Source of the DNA: Aristolochia californica
Taxonomy: Eukaryota; Streptophyta; Magnoliopsida; Piperales; Aristolochiaceae
Assembly (NCBI GenBank): GCA_029961685.1
Contig: JARWKL010000003.1
Coordinates: 17,788,467-17,852,466 of the forward strand
Length of the DNA stretch: 64,000 bases
Direction of reading: 5' to 3'
Shown: positions 61,301 through 64,000 of the stretch, one piece after another
Numbering within the stretch: the first letter of the stretch is position 1
Layout of the letters: each line of letters starts with the position of its first letter
Notes under the pieces: model-generated
Seen by the model: the letters and a program-made list of their open reading frames with translations, nothing else
What the model was told of the DNA's origin: nothing
Database searches by the model: none
Program-made: the position numbers and the translations under genes

Positions 61301-62015
61301 TACTGGTGGTCATCAACAGTCATCCATGTTTTTTCTAAAATCCAAACATGATTTTTTCACTCTCCCGTTTTTCTCTCGTAAACAAAAAAAAAAAAAGATA
61401 AGGCAAATAGATCGCAACAAAATAAAAATTTTAGAGTTTATGTATGCAAAAAAATTGAAACAATAATAATTGTAAGTAAAAAAATTTATCCACACACCAC
61501 AAATGAACATTTAAAGTTTTATTATCCACGTTTGGGAAATTCCACTATTACAACGCCTAATAGCTTGGAATTTTAAAAGAAAGAGATTTTTAATTGATCC
61601 TAACATGTTTTAAATATGGATTTAAATGCACGAAACATGTTGAAGATGCAAATGACCCAAGGATCAAAGAATTTTAAGGAGAACAACAAATGCTCATCAA
61701 ATTCTCAAGCAATCGATCCAAACAATCCCTTTTTTGCCCATTTACAAAAATTTAATCTAACCATCATAAATCACTATAAAGTGATTGATCATAAGTAACG
61801 ACCTATATTTTTGTAAGAAATGACTTGTGGATTAAGAGTCAACACTCAGTGAAATCCTCTGCTCCCCCTTTTCTTCGATGTTTGCAAAACCTAATATATA
61901 AAAATAAAAGAATTTTACAATCCCTAAAAGTAAAGAGACTTTTTAGAATTATCTCTCTCTACATTTGCGCAATTCAATTTTAGATGTCATGTTTTGTTTG
62001 AAAATCCAAACTTGA
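61301..62015. other. No gene seen, AT-rich
   Basis: Contains an A13 run (61385-61397) and short frames without motifs. It may include the lost 3' part of the capture element or older intergenic DNA. Confidence 0.45.
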
Positions 62016-62403
62016 TGTTGGAAGATGGGCTCAAGCCCACAAGCTCAAGTCAAGAAACTCACACGTCAAAGGAGTTGCACATGTGTGAAATATGATACTT
62101 CACTTACAGATGGCATAGAGGTGTAAATATGTGTTCTTTTGATGTCTTTTATTTCATCATGTTGTAGCCCTAAGGGCATTGTAAAGACTATAAATAAAGG
62201 CATTGGATAAGAGGTAGAGAATTGAAGCACTCTCCTCTCTTTCCACAAATTCATCCGGCCCTCATATTCACTTTGACACAAACCTCTTCTCCCTGAATCC
62301 AAACTCTCTCATTCCACATCCTTCTTCTTCTCCTCTCCTTTTCTCTTCTTCTTCGTCTTCATTGTTGATCTAAATTTTCTTTCATGAGATCCTAAATTCT
62401 ACA
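62016..62403 (+). repeat. 5' LTR of Ty1/copia element (388 bp)
   Basis: Shares the first 25 bp with the TGTTGGAAGAT LTR family but then diverges; a TATA-like CTATAAATAAAG at about 62188. Confidence 0.82.
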
Positions 62404-62595
62404 TGGTATCAGAGCAAGGAGTTTTGGATCCCTCTTGATGAAGTTATTATGAATCTGTTCAAGAAGTTGTAAAAGAAGCAGTTCAATCATGAAGAGATAA
62501 GTTCATTCTCTTCTTGTTTGCATTTTGTTTCCTTTCCTTATTTACATACTCTTCTTTACTGTTTTTCTACTTCTTGAACTTTGAATCACATCAAG

Positions 62596-62781
62596 TCAAG
62601 ATAAATCTTTATATGTTGTGAAGATTTATTTTTATGTCTAAATTGTTGTTATAATCTTGATCTTCTTGTAAATCAATTACATACGTGATCAAGATAAATC
62701 TTTATATGTTGTGAAGATTTATTTTTATGTCTAAATTGTTGTTATAATCTTGATCTTCTTGTAAATCAATTACATACGTGA
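62596..62781 (+). repeat. 93-bp tandem repeat, two full units plus a partial third, in copia leader
   Basis: Units start at 62596 and 62689 with TCAAGATAAATC; the third begins at 62782 and breaks off after TCAAGATAA. The two units are virtually identical, so the duplication is recent. Confidence 0.92.
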
Positions 62782-63391
62782 TCAAGATAATTTGTTGTTT
62801 GCATCTTATTAAGATTGATGAGTGAGATTCAATTACCTTTATGTAACATGGATCAATGTCATTTGAGGTAGAATTCCAACACATGTTGCTATAACTTCTT
62901 CTACTTAATGTTGATCATGGGTTTGTGTTATGTTGTTAGATGCCCATTATATATTTGGAGAAATTCCAACAGTAATTTACCCTTTGTAGTTTCTTTTGAA
63001 CTTCAACAATTGAATTTTTTTTACGTTGAAGTATCCCATGAGCTAAAGATAAATTTCTTCCAAGTATCTTGATTTGCCTTTAAATCTTCTCTAAATATTT
63101 TTTTCTATCTCTCGGTTTGTGTTGGAGTTTGGATTAAGGCCTAATCATTTGCATCTACCTTCTTCTCTTGGTTTTTAAGAATACAGAGGAGTTGAGTGAT
63201 GGCTGGATTTTATTCTCACTTGCTAAAGGCACACATTTGTTGATAATTTGGTGCTTGCTCTCGTGAAAGAAATTGGTTCTTGTTCTCCTTTTTGGTGACT
63301 GATTTGGTCAACGGGTTCTTCAAATTACATTGAGTAATTGTTATTTGAAGAAGGCCCCTTCCCTTGACCTCCACAGTTGACTTGCCTCATC

Positions 63392-64000
63392 ATGGAGAGT
63401 GGTCACAATAGTAATAAAAGTGATATACTCCGTATTACTATGATTCCACTACGAGGTCTCTCCAATTACATGATCTGGTCACAATAGGTCCGGAGGGTTC
63501 TTATTACTCGTGACCTCTTAAGCCACGTTAGTAAATTTCCTCCTCCGATTGATGAAGAAGATGAGACGTGCCACAAGTGGGTTAAAAATGATAACATGGT
63601 GATAAGTTGGCTCATCAATAGCATGGAAGAGAATGTGGCCAACAATGTGGTCCACTTGGAAACCGCCAAGAACATATGGGACACTTGTGCTAAGCTTTAC
63701 TCAAGTACTGCCTCATTACAAAAAGTATATGATGTCTTACAAAATATGCCGCATAAGAAACATGGAGATAATATTCATGAATTTTTGGCCAGCTTTTGAG
63801 GTCTTCTCCAAGAATGGAAAATAGCTCAGCCATACTCCACTGATATTGCCATTCAAGAACAACAACGTGAAGATTTGGCAGCAGCCATTTTCTTATCGAA
63901 TATTAAACCTGACCTTGAAGTTGCAAAAACTCAGCTTCCAAGTTCTTCCGCTCTTCCATCCTTCGATTACATTAGTGCTACATTACTTCGGATACCTGAT
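63392..64000 (+). pseudogene. gag of Ty1/copia element with two in-frame stops
   Basis: Begins at ATG 63392: SDILRITMIPLRGLSNYMIW, stop (TAG 63485), VRRVLITRDLLSHVS, WLINSMEENVANNVVHLETA, KLYSSTASLQKVYDVLQNMP, FLASF, stop (TGA near 63797), LLQEWKIAQP, REDLAAAIFLSNIKPDLEVA. All in one frame apart from the two stops, continuing to the window edge. Confidence 0.88.

Larger units (their letters stand above)
62016..64000 (+). mobile_element. Ty1/copia element, 5' LTR to gag, runs off the window
   Basis: LTR 62016-62403 (TGTTGGAAGATGGGC to CTAAATTCTACA), primer site TGGTATCAGAGCAAGG at 62404, leader of about 970 bp with a tandem repeat, gag from 63392. Gag is related to the copia gags at 27083 and 44745. 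Confidence 0.88.

Noticed and set aside
62016..62403. Membership of this LTR in the TGTTGGAAGAT solo-LTR family
   Set aside because: Only the first 25 bp and the general layout agree; the rest differs, so I treat it as a separate copia family.

Overview
This window looks like a block of plant (angiosperm) heterochromatin built almost entirely from nested retrotransposons. I see no intact host gene. The evidence is several Ty3/gypsy chromoviruses with chromodomain tails and initiator-Met-tRNA primer sites, two Athila/Tat-type gypsy elements with TGGCGCC-type primer sites, four Ty1/copia elements, L1-type LINEs, solo LTRs and a family of very small LTR elements (TRIMs). All recognisable host-gene pieces (AIG1 GTPase, phosphofructokinase, enolase, tomosyn/Lgl) lie inside LTR elements and appear to be captured copies. 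The species cannot be named from this.

Layout. 1-4310 is a minus-strand Athila-like element whose LTR (2990-4310) sits in the 3' LTR of a minus-strand chromovirus (4311-9132). 9133-14682 is a TRIM split by a second chromovirus (9306-14523, TSD GAGTA). 14683-22240 is a second Athila-like element. Its gag is split by a non-autonomous LTR element (15967-20026) carrying a 682-codon ORF that joins AIG1-GTPase, phosphofructokinase and enolase fragments. 22241-25790 is a broken L1 LINE with a solo LTR in it. 25959-31446 is a complete but dead Ty1/copia element. 31950-32890 is a chromovirus 3' end. 32891-37065 is mostly unrecognised. 37066-40897 is a chromovirus between two inverted TRIMs. 40943-43643 repeats 33085-33960 but carries a LINE insertion, two TRIMs and a solo LTR. 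43644-54481 is a Ty1/copia element split by a coding-free LTR element (44975-53638), itself holding a solo LTR split by a chromovirus (46961-52107). 54482-59026 is a plus-strand chromovirus cut by a second capture element (59027 to about 61300) carrying a tomosyn fragment. 62016-64000 is the start of another Ty1/copia element.

How the parts relate. The chromoviruses are the likely source of enzymes for the small elements. The PFK/enolase capture element and one TRIM both keep the last pol codons (ELEDKL) and the polypurine tract of the chromoviruses. The U5 part of the capture-element LTR closely matches the LTRs of the chromoviruses at 9306 and 31950. Nearly every coding region carries stops, frameshifts or deletions. 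The best-preserved are the pol at 37357-40503 (four in-frame stops) and the gag-protease at 50137-51417. The most notable content is the pair of gene-capturing elements, which belong to one LTR family but carry different host genes, and the TRIM family with 82-bp LTRs.
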